Shown piece after piece: positions 26,364 to 36,494 of a stretch of 64,000 nucleotides of DNA. The stretch comes from an uncultured Coriobacteriaceae bacterium (GTDB lineage: Bacteria > Actinomycetota > Coriobacteriia > Coriobacteriales > Atopobiaceae). The stretch is taken from contig CACYTH010000023.1 of NCBI GenBank assembly GCA_902777325.1, positions 20,890 through 84,889 of the forward strand, written 5' to 3'. Within the stretch, counting starts at the first letter, position 1, and every line of letters begins with the position of its first letter. A model generated the notes under the pieces. The model worked only from the letters and a program-made list of their open reading frames with translations, did no database searches and was not told the DNA's origin. The translations under genes were made by a program, and so were the position numbers.

Positions 26364-27311
26364 ATGACCAACGCGACAACTGCTGGCAGCAAGGCAAATG
26401 AGGGAGGTGGAAAGTTCCGCAATACGATGCTCTATGTGCGTCAGCATTGGCAGCTCTACGTGCTGTTCATCATGCCGGCGTTTCTGATGACGATCATCTT
26501 CAGGTATATCCCCATGGGCGGCGTCCTCATTGCATTCGAGGAGTACAACCCCTTCCGTGGCATCCTGGGCAGCCAATGGGTGGGCCTCGCGCACTTCCAG
26601 CGATTCCTATCGTCGCCTGACTTCATGCGTTATCTGACCAACACGCTCAAGCTGAGTGTATTCGGGTTGCTCTGGGGCTTCCCCGCACCGATTCTTCTGG
26701 CTTTCCTGCTTAACCGCGTGCTGAGCACCAAGCTCAAGCAGAAGATCCAGCTCATCCTGTATATGCCCAACTTCATCTCGGTCATCGTTCTCTGCGGTAT
26801 CGTCCGCATCCTGCTTTCGCCCACGGGCCTCATCAACATGGCACTGGGCACCAACTGGAACTTCATGACCATGCCTGCGGCCTTCCGTACCATCTACATC
26901 GCTTCTGGTATCTGGCAAGGCGCTGGCTGGGGCTCCATCATCTACACCGCCGCACTCTCCAACGCCAGCACTGATCTGAAGGAGGCCGCGGTTATCGACG
27001 GCGCCAACATCATCCAGCAGATCAAGGCCGTCGAGTGGCCCGCCATCAAGGACACCGTCCTCATCCAGTTCATCATGAGCGTCGGCAACATCATGAGCGT
27101 CGGCTTCGAGAAGGCCTACGCCCTCCAGACCGACCTCAACCTCGCCAGCTCCGAGATCATCTCGACCTACGTGTACAAGGTCGGTCTCTTGGACGGCAAC
27201 TACGGCTTCTCCACGGCCGTCGGCCTGTTCAACACCGTCATCAACGTCATCCTCCTGATCTCGATGAACGAGATCGTCAAGCGGATGAACGATGGCAAGG
27301 GCATGTACTAG
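26364..27311 (+). CDS. Sugar ABC transporter permease (LplB/YteP type)
   Basis: A 315-residue inner membrane subunit with six predicted helices and the permease EAA loop (LKEAAVIDGANIIQQIKAVEWP), which docks the ATPase. FIMPAFLMTIIFRYIPMGG near the N-terminus and the short C-terminal KRMNDGKGMY are typical of the LplB/YteP group that serves polysaccharide-derived oligosaccharides. GAGGAGG precedes the ATG. First gene of a five-gene operon: permease, permease, binding protein, GH32, ATPase. Confidence 0.93.
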   Translation: MTNATTAGSKANEGGGKFRNTMLYVRQHWQLYVLFIMPAFLMTIIFRYIPMGGVLIAFEEYNPFRGILGSQWVGLAHFQRFLSSPDFMRYLTNTLKLSVFGLLWGFPAPILLAFLLNRVLSTKLKQKIQLILYMPNFISVIVLCGIVRILLSPTGLINMALGTNWNFMTMPAAFRTIYIASGIWQGAGWGSIIYTAALSNASTDLKEAAVIDGANIIQQIKAVEWPAIKDTVLIQFIMSVGNIMSVGFEKAYALQTDLNLASSEIISTYVYKVGLLDGNYGFSTAVGLFNTVINVILLISMNEIVKRMNDGKGMY

Positions 27312-27324
27312 AGGGGAGGACACC

Positions 27325-28230
27325 ATGGCAAAAAAGAAAAAGAGCGAGTTCGGTAGGCTCCCCGTCGAGGACAAGATCCTCACCTCTATCGGCTACTTCG
27401 TCCTGGGCGTCTTCTGCCTGGCCATCATCATTCCGATGGTCTATATCATCCTGGCATCGTTCATCGACCCGGTGACTCTGCAGAACCAGGGCCTTACCTT
27501 TGACTTCAGCAAGTGGACGACCACTGCGTACCAGCGCGTCCTCTCCAACGCGCAGATCTGGGTGGGCTTCAAGAACGCCCTGCTCTACTCGGTCCTGTTC
27601 ACCGTCATCTCGCTGGTGGTCACCCTGCTCGCCGCGTATCCCATGAGCCGAGACGACTTCAAGGGCAAGGGTTTCTTCAACCTGCTCTTCATGATCACCA
27701 TGTTCTTCGGCGGCGGCCTGATCCCGACCTACTTGCTCATCAGCAAGCTGCACATGCTTGACAGCATGTGGGCCGTCATCATCCCGCCCGCCTTTGGCGT
27801 CTACAACATGATCATTGCGCGCACCTACTACCAGGGCATCCCCAAGGACCTTCAGGAGGCCGCCGAGATCGATGGCGCCAACGAGATGGTCTACTTCTTC
27901 CGCGTTCTGCTGCCGGTCTGCACGCCCATCATCGCCACCATCGCCATGTGGAACTTCGTGGGCATGTGGAACAGCTACTTCGATGCGATGATCTACCTCA
28001 ACAGCGCATCCAAGCAGCCGCTGCAGCTCGTCCTTCGCTCCATCCTGATTCAGAGTCAGCCGGAGCCGGGCATGGTTGCCGACACGCAGTCCACCGCTCA
28101 GCGCGCCCAGCTCGCCGAGCTCCTCAAGTACGCAACCATCATCATCTCGAGCATCCCGCTGCTGATCATGTACCCGTTCTTCCAGCGCTACTTCGACAGT
28201 GGCATCATGGCCGGCGCCGTCAAGGGCTAG
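27325..28230 (+). CDS. Sugar ABC transporter permease (YtcP/CUT1 type)
   Basis: A 301-residue partner permease with six helices and EAA loop (LQEAAEIDGANEMVYFFRVLLP). It starts 13 bp after the first permease with GGGAGG upstream of the ATG. YtcP-like proteins pair with LplB-like permeases and an SBP lipoprotein; its lysine-rich head (MAKKKKSEFG) is cytoplasmic. Confidence 0.93.
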   Translation: MAKKKKSEFGRLPVEDKILTSIGYFVLGVFCLAIIIPMVYIILASFIDPVTLQNQGLTFDFSKWTTTAYQRVLSNAQIWVGFKNALLYSVLFTVISLVVTLLAAYPMSRDDFKGKGFFNLLFMITMFFGGGLIPTYLLISKLHMLDSMWAVIIPPAFGVYNMIIARTYYQGIPKDLQEAAEIDGANEMVYFFRVLLPVCTPIIATIAMWNFVGMWNSYFDAMIYLNSASKQPLQLVLRSILIQSQPEPGMVADTQSTAQRAQLAELLKYATIIISSIPLLIMYPFFQRYFDSGIMAGAVKG

Positions 28231-28276
28231 GCCGCGAATCATCACGCGTTAGATTTCATCTGAAAGGGAGAAACAC

Positions 28277-29974
28277 ATGAGCACTTCCATGAATCGTCGT
28301 TCGTTCCTGACCATGTCCGCGGCTGCGACCGCTGCCTCCCTCGCTGCCTGTGGTGGCGGTGGCGGTGCCGCTGGCGGCGAGGTCGACACCTCCGTCGATC
28401 CCGCAAGCCTGGCTTTCCCCCTGGCCGAGACCGCTGAGCTCAACGGCCTGACCGACTATCCCGTGGGCACCGAGTCCGAGCCCAACAACCGCACCATCTT
28501 CAAGCGCCTCGAGGAGGCCACCAACGTCCACATCAACTGGAAGACCATCCAGGCCGACCAGTGGGGCGACAAGATCAGCCTCGAGATGTCCAACGCCAAC
28601 ACGCTGCCCGACTTCATCTTCAACGCCAGGTTTGGCGACACCGACCTGCTGAAGTATGCCGAGCAGGGCGCACTGCTCAACCTCGAGGAGCTCATCGACA
28701 CCTACATGCCCAACCTGCAGAAGGTCTTCGAGCAGGCCCCCGAGTATCGCGGCATGTGCGAGGACGCCGACGGCCACATCTGGGCTCTGCCTTGGATCGA
28801 GCAGCTCGGCTACGAGAAGACCGCCATCCAGACCGTCGGCAACATGCCCTTCATCAACAAGTGGTGGCTCGACTTCCTGAAGCTCGACGTCCCCACCACG
28901 GTTGACGAGTTCGAGCAGGTCCTCATTGCCTTCAAGGACAACGCCGACGCCCTGAAGAAGGAGTTCAACATCGAGGGCGAGATCATCCCGATGTCCTGCA
29001 TCCTCAACGACGGCGACCAGGACTGCTACGCCCTGATCAACGGATTCGGCGAGGGCTACGGCGACCCCGACAAGGGCAAGCACATTGCCGTGACCGATGA
29101 CGGCGAGGTCATCTGCGTCGCTCAGACCGAGGGCTTCAAGAAGGGCACCGAGTGGCTGAACAAGCTCTACAAGGAGGGCCTGATCGACAAGGAGGCCTTC
29201 ACCCAGGAGTGGAGCACCTACGTGGCCAAGGGCAAGAGCGGCCGTTATGGCGTCTGCTTCAGCTGGGACGTCGCCAACGTCGCCCAGGTCAGCATGGACG
29301 AGCTCATCGCCGGCGAGGGCTGGGTGCCCCTGCCCGCACTGCAGGCCGACACCAAGAACATCACCCCGCAGACCAACTCCTACACCTCCGGCTTCGATCT
29401 GGGCCGCTGCGTCATCACCGTCAAGTGCTCCAACCCGCCGCTGTGCGCTGCTTGGCTCGACCAGATGTATGATCCTCTGCAGAGCGCGCAGAACAACTGG
29501 GGCACCTACGGCGAGGACGACGACTTCGACATCTTCGAGATGAGCGAGAACGACAAGGGCGAGCCGATGCTCAAGCATGCTCCTCTTGGCGACGCCTCCC
29601 CGGTCGAGGTCCGCGAGGCCGAGTGCGTCGGTGGCCCGCTCGCCATTCTCGACAGCTACTACGGCGTGTACGTGACCTGTCCGGACGACGCCCAGTATCG
29701 TCTCAACTGGATCAAGGACATCTATACCCCCGACATGACCCACAAGTATTGCTACCCCAGGGTGTTCATGTCCACTGAGGACACCAAGCAGGTCTCCAAC
29801 CTCCAGGCTGACATCCAGAAGTGCATCAACACCTTCAAGTCCAACAGCATCATGAAGGGCTTCGACGACGCTGCTTGGGACAAGCTCCAGTCCGACCTCG
29901 AGGCCTACGGCCTGCCCGAGTTCCTCGAGATCCATCAGCGCTACCTGACCGCCTACCTCGACGCCCAGGCGTAA
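28277..29974 (+). CDS. Sugar ABC transporter substrate-binding lipoprotein
   Basis: A 565-residue extracellular binding protein, long as in the LplA-like cluster. The signal peptide combines a twin Arg (NRRSFLTMS) with a lipobox (LAAC, Cys near residue 24) and a Gly-rich linker, so it may be exported by Tat and lipid-anchored. The mature domain includes the two-lobe fold with many Trp/Tyr residues in the likely sugar site (WGDKISLEM, WALPWIEQLGY). AAAGGGAG precedes the ATG. The adjacent GH32 suggests the ligand is a fructo-oligosaccharide or sucrose. Confidence 0.92.
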   Translation: MSTSMNRRSFLTMSAAATAASLAACGGGGGAAGGEVDTSVDPASLAFPLAETAELNGLTDYPVGTESEPNNRTIFKRLEEATNVHINWKTIQADQWGDKISLEMSNANTLPDFIFNARFGDTDLLKYAEQGALLNLEELIDTYMPNLQKVFEQAPEYRGMCEDADGHIWALPWIEQLGYEKTAIQTVGNMPFINKWWLDFLKLDVPTTVDEFEQVLIAFKDNADALKKEFNIEGEIIPMSCILNDGDQDCYALINGFGEGYGDPDKGKHIAVTDDGEVICVAQTEGFKKGTEWLNKLYKEGLIDKEAFTQEWSTYVAKGKSGRYGVCFSWDVANVAQVSMDELIAGEGWVPLPALQADTKNITPQTNSYTSGFDLGRCVITVKCSNPPLCAAWLDQMYDPLQSAQNNWGTYGEDDDFDIFEMSENDKGEPMLKHAPLGDASPVEVREAECVGGPLAILDSYYGVYVTCPDDAQYRLNWIKDIYTPDMTHKYCYPRVFMSTEDTKQVSNLQADIQKCINTFKSNSIMKGFDDAAWDKLQSDLEAYGLPEFLEIHQRYLTAYLDAQA

Positions 29975-30077
29975 GTACTACGGGGAACGGTGCCCGCCCC
30001 TCCTCTCTCCCGGGGGCGGGCCCTCCTCGGACATGTAGATCCTGACGAACGTACCGCACGAAGGAGATAAGAAGGTC

Positions 30078-31589
30078 ATGGAGGGTTTCTTCGAGAGCGC
30101 ACCGCTTGCCGAAGCTCGTGACTACGAGCGTCGGATGGAGTCGTACATCGACCCAGAGTCGCGGCCGTGCTTTCACCTGACTCCCCGCGCAGGATGGATG
30201 AACGACCCCAACGGCTTCTCGTACTACCAGGGAGCCTATCATCTGTTCTACCAGTACAACCCCTATGCGACCGCATGGGCTGCCATGCATTGGGGACATG
30301 CGGTAAGCAAGGACCTGCTGCATTGGGAGTACCTGCCTGCAGCCCTTGCTCCTGACGAGCCTTACGATGACAAGAGCGGATGCTTCTCGGGGAGTGCCAT
30401 CGAGCTGCCCGATGGCCGCCAGCTCTTGGTCTATACCGGTGTCGGCGCAGGTGGACGTAAGCCTGACGGGCGCATGGGTGACCGTCAGACGCAGTGCCTC
30501 GCGATCGGCGATGGTGTCGACTATGTCAAGTACGAGGACAATCCTGTCATAGGCAGTGAGAACCTTGCACCCGGTGCCAGCATCGAGCATTTCCGCGATC
30601 CCAAGATCTGGCAATGCGAGGACGGCTCCTATCGCTGCGTAGCCGGCGCGACAAACGCCGAGGGCAGCGGAGAGATTCTGCTGTTTGCCAGCGACGATGC
30701 GTTCTCGTGGCGCAAGCTGGGCGTGCTTGCGGAAAACAATGACCGCTATGGCACCATGTGGGAGTGCCCGGACTTCTTCGAGCTCGACGGCAAGAGCGTC
30801 CTTCTCGTGAGTCCGCAGTTCATGCTCCCCGAAGGACACGAGTTCTATAGCGGTAACGGCACGCTCTGCATCATCGGCCATGTCGACGAGCAGACGGGCA
30901 AACTGGTGGAGGAGAGTCTTCACACCATTGATAACGGCATCGACTTCTACGCCACGCAGACCATGCTGACGCCTGATGGCCGACGGGTCATGATTGCCTG
31001 GATGCAGAACTGGGACACCATCACCGAGTCGCCTGTCGCAAAGGGCTTCAAGGGCTGGTATGGCCAGATGACGCTTCCTCGCGAGCTCTCGCTGCGGGAT
31101 GGCAGGCTCTGCCAGTGGCCCGTGCGCGAGATTGAGGCCCTGCGCCACGACCGCGTCAGCTATGCGGATGTGCCGGTCGAGGGCAAGGTTGCCCTCGAGG
31201 GCGTGAGCGGTCGCGTGATCGATATGCGTGTGAAGGTTCGTGCCCAGGACGAGGCTGATCCCTATCGTGAGTTCACTCTCTGGTTTGCCCAGGACGAGCG
31301 CTTCCACTGCTCCCTCAGGTACCGCCCCAAGACGGGCACCCTCAAGATCAACCGCATCCATTCTGGTAGCCGCCGCGCATACGTGCACCATCGCAAGTGC
31401 GACATTCCTGGCGCGCCCTGCACCTTGGACATGCGCCTCATCATGGATAAGAACAGCGTCGAAGTCTTCATCAATGGTGGCACGCAAGCCATGACCATGA
31501 CCATTCCGACCGATCTGTCGGCAGATGCCATCACGTTCTTCGCAGAAGGCAAGGTCGTGATGGACGTTGAGAAATACGACCTTGCCTAG
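30078..31589 (+). CDS. GH32 beta-fructosidase within ABC operon
   Basis: A 503-residue family 32 enzyme without signal peptide. Nucleophile D43 is in WMNDPNG, RDP in HFRDPKIW, and acid/base Glu in MWECPDFF. The C-terminal beta-sandwich begins near residue 340. Placement between the binding protein and ATPase genes suggests it hydrolyses imported unphosphorylated fructo-oligosaccharides inside the cell. AAGGAG lies upstream of the ATG. It is less like the other two GH32 proteins than they are like each other (MNDPNG and distinct N-terminal extension of about 30 residues). Confidence 0.94.
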   Translation: MEGFFESAPLAEARDYERRMESYIDPESRPCFHLTPRAGWMNDPNGFSYYQGAYHLFYQYNPYATAWAAMHWGHAVSKDLLHWEYLPAALAPDEPYDDKSGCFSGSAIELPDGRQLLVYTGVGAGGRKPDGRMGDRQTQCLAIGDGVDYVKYEDNPVIGSENLAPGASIEHFRDPKIWQCEDGSYRCVAGATNAEGSGEILLFASDDAFSWRKLGVLAENNDRYGTMWECPDFFELDGKSVLLVSPQFMLPEGHEFYSGNGTLCIIGHVDEQTGKLVEESLHTIDNGIDFYATQTMLTPDGRRVMIAWMQNWDTITESPVAKGFKGWYGQMTLPRELSLRDGRLCQWPVREIEALRHDRVSYADVPVEGKVALEGVSGRVIDMRVKVRAQDEADPYREFTLWFAQDERFHCSLRYRPKTGTLKINRIHSGSRRAYVHHRKCDIPGAPCTLDMRLIMDKNSVEVFINGGTQAMTMTIPTDLSADAITFFAEGKVVMDVEKYDLA

Positions 31590-31628
31590 CTGAGGTACGC
31601 GACTCTGTGAGCTAAAGAAAGGAACATC

Positions 31629-32783
31629 ATGTCAGAAGTCATTCTGAAGGACATTAAGAAGGTATATGAGAACGGCTACGTCGGCACGCACGACGTGAAC
31701 ATCAAGATCAAGGACAAGGAGTTCATCGTCCTGGTCGGTCCGTCGGGCTGCGGCAAGTCCACCACGCTGCGCATGGTCGCCGGCCTCGAGGAGATCACAG
31801 ACGGTGAGCTCTACATCGACGGCCAGCTCATGAACGACGTCGCTCCGAAGGACCGCGACATCGCCATGGTCTTCCAGAGCTACGCACTGTACCCGCAGAT
31901 GACGGTGTACCAGAACATGGCCTTCTCCCTTGAGCTGCGCAAGCTGCCCAAGGACGAGATTGACCAGAAGGTGCGCGAGGCTGCCGAGATCCTGGGCATC
32001 ACCCAGTTCCTCGACCGCAAGCCCGCCGCCCTCTCCGGTGGCCAGCGCCAGCGCGTGGCTATCGGCCGCGCCATGGTCCGCGACCCCAAGGTCTTCCTCA
32101 TGGACGAGCCTCTGTCCAACCTTGACGCCAAGCTGCGTAACCAGATGCGCGCCGAGATCATCAAGCTGCGCCAGCGCATCAACACCACGTTCATGTACGT
32201 CACGCACGACCAGACTGAGGCCATGACCCTTGGTGACCGCATCGTCATCATGAAGGACGGCTACGTCAACCAGATCGGTACGCCGGTCGAGGTCTTCAAC
32301 AAGCCCGTCAACCTGTTTGTCGCAGGCTTCATCGGCATGCCTGTCATGAACTTCTTCGACAACTGCAAGCTGCTGCTCGAGGACGGCGTGTACTATGCCG
32401 AGATCCGCGGCGTCAAGTTCAAGCTCTCCGACTTCCAGCAGAAGGCCCTCAAGGCCAATGGCCAGCAGGCGTGCGATATCATCGCTGGCATCCGTCCGCA
32501 GCACATCAGCGTGGGCGAGGGCGAGCTGACCGCCAAGGTCGAGGTCTCCGAGATGATGGGCTCCGAGTACAACATTCATGCCCGCTCGCATGATGACGAG
32601 GTCGTCATGGTCGTTCCGACCGTCGGCCTGGATACCGACGTCTCGATGGGCGCCACGGTGCAGTTCACCACCGAGCCGGACCTGATCCAGCTCTTCGACA
32701 AGGAGTCTGGCAACAACCTCATCTGGTACGACGAGGCCTCCGTCGCCGCTAACGAGCCGGTGTGCAAGTCCTACGACTTCTAA
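31629..32783 (+). CDS. Sugar ABC transporter ATP-binding protein (MsmX/UgpC type)
   Basis: A 384-residue ATPase. Walker [10 protein letters not shown] at about residues 37-45, Q-loop [10 protein letters not shown], signature [13 protein letters not shown], Walker [14 protein letters not shown]-loop THDQTEA. The C-terminal OB-like regulatory domain (from about residue 240) is that of MsmX/MalK, which can energise several CUT1 importers. AAGAAAGG precedes the ATG. Last gene of the operon, followed by a strong terminator. Confidence 0.96.
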   Translation: MSEVILKDIKKVYENGYVGTHDVNIKIKDKEFIVLVGPSGCGKSTTLRMVAGLEEITDGELYIDGQLMNDVAPKDRDIAMVFQSYALYPQMTVYQNMAFSLELRKLPKDEIDQKVREAAEILGITQFLDRKPAALSGGQRQRVAIGRAMVRDPKVFLMDEPLSNLDAKLRNQMRAEIIKLRQRINTTFMYVTHDQTEAMTLGDRIVIMKDGYVNQIGTPVEVFNKPVNLFVAGFIGMPVMNFFDNCKLLLEDGVYYAEIRGVKFKLSDFQQKALKANGQQACDIIAGIRPQHISVGEGELTAKVEVSEMMGSEYNIHARSHDDEVVMVVPTVGLDTDVSMGATVQFTTEPDLIQLFDKESGNNLIWYDEASVAANEPVCKSYDF

Positions 32784-32858
32784 GAGTCGTCCAGCCTCTG
32801 GCGAGACGGTGCACGGCCTGTACAAAGGCACCGTCTCTCCAGCGTCTCCCTTCCTTTT

Positions 32859-32888
32859 GGCCCCGCCTTTCAGGCGGGGCCTTTTGTT
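32859..32888 (+). terminator. Rho-independent terminator of sugar ABC operon
   Basis: A 10-bp stem (GGCCCCGCCT with complement), 3-base loop, then TTTTGTT. Confidence 0.95.
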
Positions 32889-32942
32889 AGGCGCAGGTGG
32901 AGAGTCCAGTGGCACACCAACTCCCACGGAGAAAATGTGCCA

Positions 32943-33680
32943 CTAGTCCGTTTCTACTACGTATTGGAGATAGGCGAGCGACTCGTCCAGACGTGGCGTA
33001 TTGGCGATGATGCCCAGGTAGAAGGACTCGTCTTCAGGGTAGTCCGCAAAGAGGGGGAGGGCGGTCACATCGAGGGCGTTGACCTGCTCGATGGTCTCGG
33101 CCTCGTACTCGTCTGCCTCGTTGAGCTCGACCTCGACGCTGTTGTCCGAGAGCACGACGGTGTTGGACACGAGCAGGGGCTCCTCCTCGTCCGTCATCGA
33201 CTGCGCTACGGCTTGCGCATCCTCCAGGTCGAGGAGGTAGCCGCTTGCGGAGAGCAGGTCGTAGGCCTCCTGATTCATGAGCACCACGTCGAGCTGCTCG
33301 GCGTCCACGGCAGCCATGACCTTAAGCTTGGAGGCATAGGCATACTGGTGGGACTGCTGGTCGGTGTCGCGCGACAAGTAGATCTCGCGGAAGCACACGA
33401 CCTCGCACCTGCGGGGGCTCTTTCCCTCGGCCTCGACGAAGTCCGTGGTCAAGGTCTTGTCCAGACGCTCGTCAGGCACCACGTTGACGTACGCGACGTA
33501 GAGGAGCGGCTCCTTGTGAGTGATTAGCCAGCGCGTGACAGAGGCAAACGCGACGATCGCGACAAGCGCCAACACGAGCGGGAGCTTGTAGTAGGCAAAG
33601 ATGTACTCAGCCTTGTCCCGCAGATTCATCGCACGGAAGGCAGCGCGATTCGCGGCCTTCTCCTTCTCCGAGAGCCTCAT
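32943..33680 (-). CDS. Hypothetical membrane-anchored protein
   Basis: A 245-residue protein with a charged cytoplasmic head (about 35 residues), one membrane helix (LPLVLALVAIVAFASVTRWLI) and an outer domain of about 190 acidic residues. No family is named with confidence. The start ATG overlaps the YesL stop (ATGA), so the two are translated together. In related bacteria similar small anchored proteins follow YesL/DUF624, which suggests a partner role. Confidence 0.75.
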   Translation of the reverse strand: MRLSEKEKAANRAAFRAMNLRDKAEYIFAYYKLPLVLALVAIVAFASVTRWLITHKEPLLYVAYVNVVPDERLDKTLTTDFVEAEGKSPRRCEVVCFREIYLSRDTDQQSHQYAYASKLKVMAAVDAEQLDVVLMNQEAYDLLSASGYLLDLEDAQAVAQSMTDEEEPLLVSNTVVLSDNSVEVELNEADEYEAETIEQVNALDVTALPLFADYPEDESFYLGIIANTPRLDESLAYLQYVVETD

Positions 33681-34339
33681 CGTCCGTTGCGCGCGGCAAA
33701 CTCTGCCATGTCGCCCTCCTCGCGCGTGACCAGTCTGAGGACCGGCGCGAGAAGGTAGGAGCTGAGCAGTGCGCACACGCCCTCGCCCAGCACGATGGCG
33801 GGGGTGAAGATGTTGATGATGACGAGCGCCATGGCCACATGGATGGTAAAGGTGCAGATGGTGCACGAGAGGTAGCGGATGCTCATGAGCAGGGCGTTTC
33901 TGAGCATCGCGCGGTTGGTGTTCTCCACGCGTGCCAAGAGGGCAAAGACGTAGGGCATCACCATGACGTAGGCGACGGTGGCGATGATGACTATGGCAAG
34001 GACCAGGGTCAGAGCAACGGCAAGCGCGCCTGAGGTCGCGGCGGTCAGGTGACGCAGGACGTAGATGTCAGTGCCCAGTACCACGCCAAGGACCAACAGG
34101 ACGAGCCACAGCTGCGTTGCCTGCTTGAAGTTCGCGCGGAAGGAGCGGAAGAACTGCTGCGTGATGTCACCCTCCCGGTTTTCGGCAATCTTGAGGGTCA
34201 CGTAGTAGAGGGCGGTGGTTGAGGCGCCGATGGTGATGATGGGTAGCGAGCAGATGGTCCAGAGGAGATTGAGATAGCAACCCCAGGCAAGGCGCGACAT
34301 AATCCTGCTGAACTTGCTCTCGGGTGTGAAGATGGCCAT
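33677..34339 (-). CDS. YesL/DUF624 family membrane protein
   Basis: A 220-residue integral membrane protein with five to six helices. The N-terminal SRLAWGCYLNLLWTICSLPI and GASTTALYYVTLKI are the DUF624 signature. YesL-like genes accompany LplB/YtcP sugar importers; the molecular role is unknown. The gene starts 3 bp after the stop of the LacI-type repressor upstream, making a repressor-YesL-anchor operon. Confidence 0.9.
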   Translation of the reverse strand: MAIFTPESKFSRIMSRLAWGCYLNLLWTICSLPIITIGASTTALYYVTLKIAENREGDITQQFFRSFRANFKQATQLWLVLLVLGVVLGTDIYVLRHLTAATSGALAVALTLVLAIVIIATVAYVMVMPYVFALLARVENTNRAMLRNALLMSIRYLSCTICTFTIHVAMALVIINIFTPAIVLGEGVCALLSSYLLAPVLRLVTREEGDMAEFAARNGR

Positions 34340-34342
34340 GTC

Positions 34343-35398
34343 TTACTGTTCCCCTTCCGTACGCTCGGTGGACTGACGATAGATCAGGTCAGTCTGCACG
34401 TACATGCGGCGATACTCGAGCGTCGGCTCGTGGATGCGGGACATCAGAAGCTCCATGGCGTTATAGGCCATCGCCTGCGTGTGAATGTGAATGGTCGTGA
34501 AGGATGGCATCCAGCTGCGCGACTCGGACGAGTCATCAAAGCCGGCAAGCAGGACGTCGCGGGGAACGTCGAACCCCTGCTTGCGAAGAGGTCTCAGCAC
34601 GTCGATGAGCACGAAGTCGTTGGCACAGACAAAGAGCTCCGGCAACTCTTCCAGTGCGGCAAGGCGGGAGCCAATCGAGGTCACCTTGTTATGCCTAATG
34701 CAATAGCGCTCGTCAATGGGGAGGCCTGCAAGATGCATGGCGTTGCGGAAGGCGAGGTAGCGCTCGAAGAACGACTGGCAGTGGGTCCAATCACCCACAA
34801 AGCCGATGCGCTCTATGCCGCGCTTGGCCATGTCATCGACGAGTTGCATGATGCCGGCTGTGTTGTCCATGAGGAGCTGGTCGGAGTTCAGGCTGAACCC
34901 GTGCAGCCTTGCCGGTCCGTCGAAAAAGAGTGTGGGGATGCCCAAATCACAGATAAAGCTGCAGTAGTCGGGGTCAAACATCTCGATGCAGATGATTGCA
35001 GCAGTGTTCTCGAGCCTGAGCGTAAGGGGCAGCTCGCATGCGGCCAGCTGATCGTGGCTGACACGGTGGGTGTTGAGCACGTAGCCACGCTGGGAAAGCT
35101 CATATTGCAGCGCGTCGAGCGTGAGTGAGGCGAAGTGCGAGCGATCGATGAAGACGGTAGTGAGCAGGGCAATCTCGTTTGGCCCCTCGACTACGGAAGT
35201 GGTCTCATCCTTTGGTTTGAGGTCCTGAATGGCGCCCATGAACGCGAACTGCTTGTAGCCCATCTCCATGGCGGTCTTCAGAATGAGCTCGCGCGTGGAG
35301 TCCGAGAGGCCCGCAACATTGTTCAGCGCTTTTGAGACGGTGTTGCGCGAGAGACCAAGCCTGTCGGCAATGTCTTGGATTGTTACCCGTTTACCCAT
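34343..35398 (-). CDS. LacI-family transcriptional repressor (2)
   Basis: A 351-residue regulator: helix-turn-helix VTIQDIADRLGLSRNTVSKA, hinge near residue 50, then a ligand domain that is longer than usual. A perfect 7-2-7 palindrome (35468-35483) lies 70 bp upstream of its own start. The same palindrome type sits at the ABC operon promoter, so it probably represses both itself and the importer. First gene of an operon with YesL and the anchored protein. AAAGCGAGG precedes the ATG. Confidence 0.9.
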   Translation of the reverse strand: MGKRVTIQDIADRLGLSRNTVSKALNNVAGLSDSTRELILKTAMEMGYKQFAFMGAIQDLKPKDETTSVVEGPNEIALLTTVFIDRSHFASLTLDALQYELSQRGYVLNTHRVSHDQLAACELPLTLRLENTAAIICIEMFDPDYCSFICDLGIPTLFFDGPARLHGFSLNSDQLLMDNTAGIMQLVDDMAKRGIERIGFVGDWTHCQSFFERYLAFRNAMHLAGLPIDERYCIRHNKVTSIGSRLAALEELPELFVCANDFVLIDVLRPLRKQGFDVPRDVLLAGFDDSSESRSWMPSFTTIHIHTQAMAYNAMELLMSRIHEPTLEYRRMYVQTDLIYRQSTERTEGEQ

Positions 35399-35467
35399 GT
35401 TACCTCGCTTTCGTTATGTCCATGGTAGCATGGAACATCTTGTTCCCTGTGCATAAAGGACAAATCG

Positions 35468-35483
35468 GTGTGCATTTGCACAC
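35468..35483. promoter_or_regulatory. Operator palindrome before LacI repressor 2
   Basis: GTGTGCATTTGCACAC is a perfect dyad apart from the central TT. It matches the operator in the ABC operon promoter (TGTGCAGATGCACA). Confidence 0.75.
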
Positions 35484-35510
35484 TAAGCGAGGACTCTCCG
35501 TCTTCTGGTC

Positions 35511-36494
35511 TTACCTGGTGGAGTTGCGTCCGTAGATCTCGAAGCCCATCTTGATCTGGCGAGGAATCTCGTCGCCCTTGTCCATGGCGTCGAGCAGAAT
35601 CTTTGCCGCCTCGCGGCCGCTAGTCTTGAAGAAGAGGTGCGCGGAGGTGAGCGAGGGAACGAGGATGCGCGAGAGCTCCGAGTCGCCGATGCCCGTGACC
35701 TGCACGTCTTCGGGAACGCGATGCCCATACTCACGTAGGCAGGTGATTGCCCCGTAGGCCATGTCATCTGAGGCGCAGACGATCGTGTCCACATCGAGCA
35801 CGTTGTCCATGATCTGCTCGCAGCAGAGGTAGCCCGACTCGACGGTGAAGTCGCCCGTAGCGAAGGCGTCCGGCTCCGGCTCGATTCCTGCGGCATGGCA
35901 GGCGTCCACAAAGCCACGACGACGCATCTCACCTGCGGCTACGTCATCCTCGCGCACGCCGATGAAGCCGGGCTTGCGACCCTTCTTCAGCGCGAGCTTG
36001 GCAATCTCAAAGGTGGCCCGATAGTCGTCGTTGTACACGCAGCAGAAGCCATCGAGCTGTTGGCCGAGGATCACGACTGGCGCACTGATTGCCTTCAGGG
36101 CCTTGAGATGCTCGGCAGTGATGACCGTTGCTATGAGAATGATGCCGTCCACACGCGGGCGCTCGGAGAGCACGTGCAGGCAGCGGACTTCCTCGGAGGG
36201 GTCGTTGTTTGTGTTGGACAGGATGGTGTGGTAGTTGGTGCCGACAAACTCCTCGGTGATGCCTGCGAGCATGCGCGAGACCGACTGCGAGTACACCTTG
36301 GGGATGATGATGCCCACGAGGCTCGTCTTGCCGGTACGCAGCTGCTGGGCGGACTGCGAGGGGACGTAGCCCGTCTCCTGGATGACGCGGCTGATCAGGC
36401 GGCGCTTCTCCTGGCTGACATAGCCGTTGTTGAGGTAGCGCGAGACGGTTGCGCGCGAGACGCCTGCGAGGCGTGCGATTTCGTTGATGTCCAT
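35511..36494 (-). CDS. LacI-family transcriptional repressor (3)
   Basis: A 327-residue regulator starting MDINEIARLAGVSRATVSRY, with ligand-binding domain from about residue 60. ATG at 36494 is chosen because GGAG lies eight bases upstream; further upstream in-frame codons lack a site. Its recognition helix is close to that of repressor 1 (SRATVSRYLNNGYVS versus SSAAVSRFLNGGYLS), so they may share operators. Located next to the sucrose phosphorylase remnant. Confidence 0.9.
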   Translation of the reverse strand: MDINEIARLAGVSRATVSRYLNNGYVSQEKRRLISRVIQETGYVPSQSAQQLRTGKTSLVGIIIPKVYSQSVSRMLAGITEEFVGTNYHTILSNTNNDPSEEVRCLHVLSERPRVDGIILIATVITAEHLKALKAISAPVVILGQQLDGFCCVYNDDYRATFEIAKLALKKGRKPGFIGVREDDVAAGEMRRRGFVDACHAAGIEPEPDAFATGDFTVESGYLCCEQIMDNVLDVDTIVCASDDMAYGAITCLREYGHRVPEDVQVTGIGDSELSRILVPSLTSAHLFFKTSGREAAKILLDAMDKGDEIPRQIKMGFEIYGRNSTR

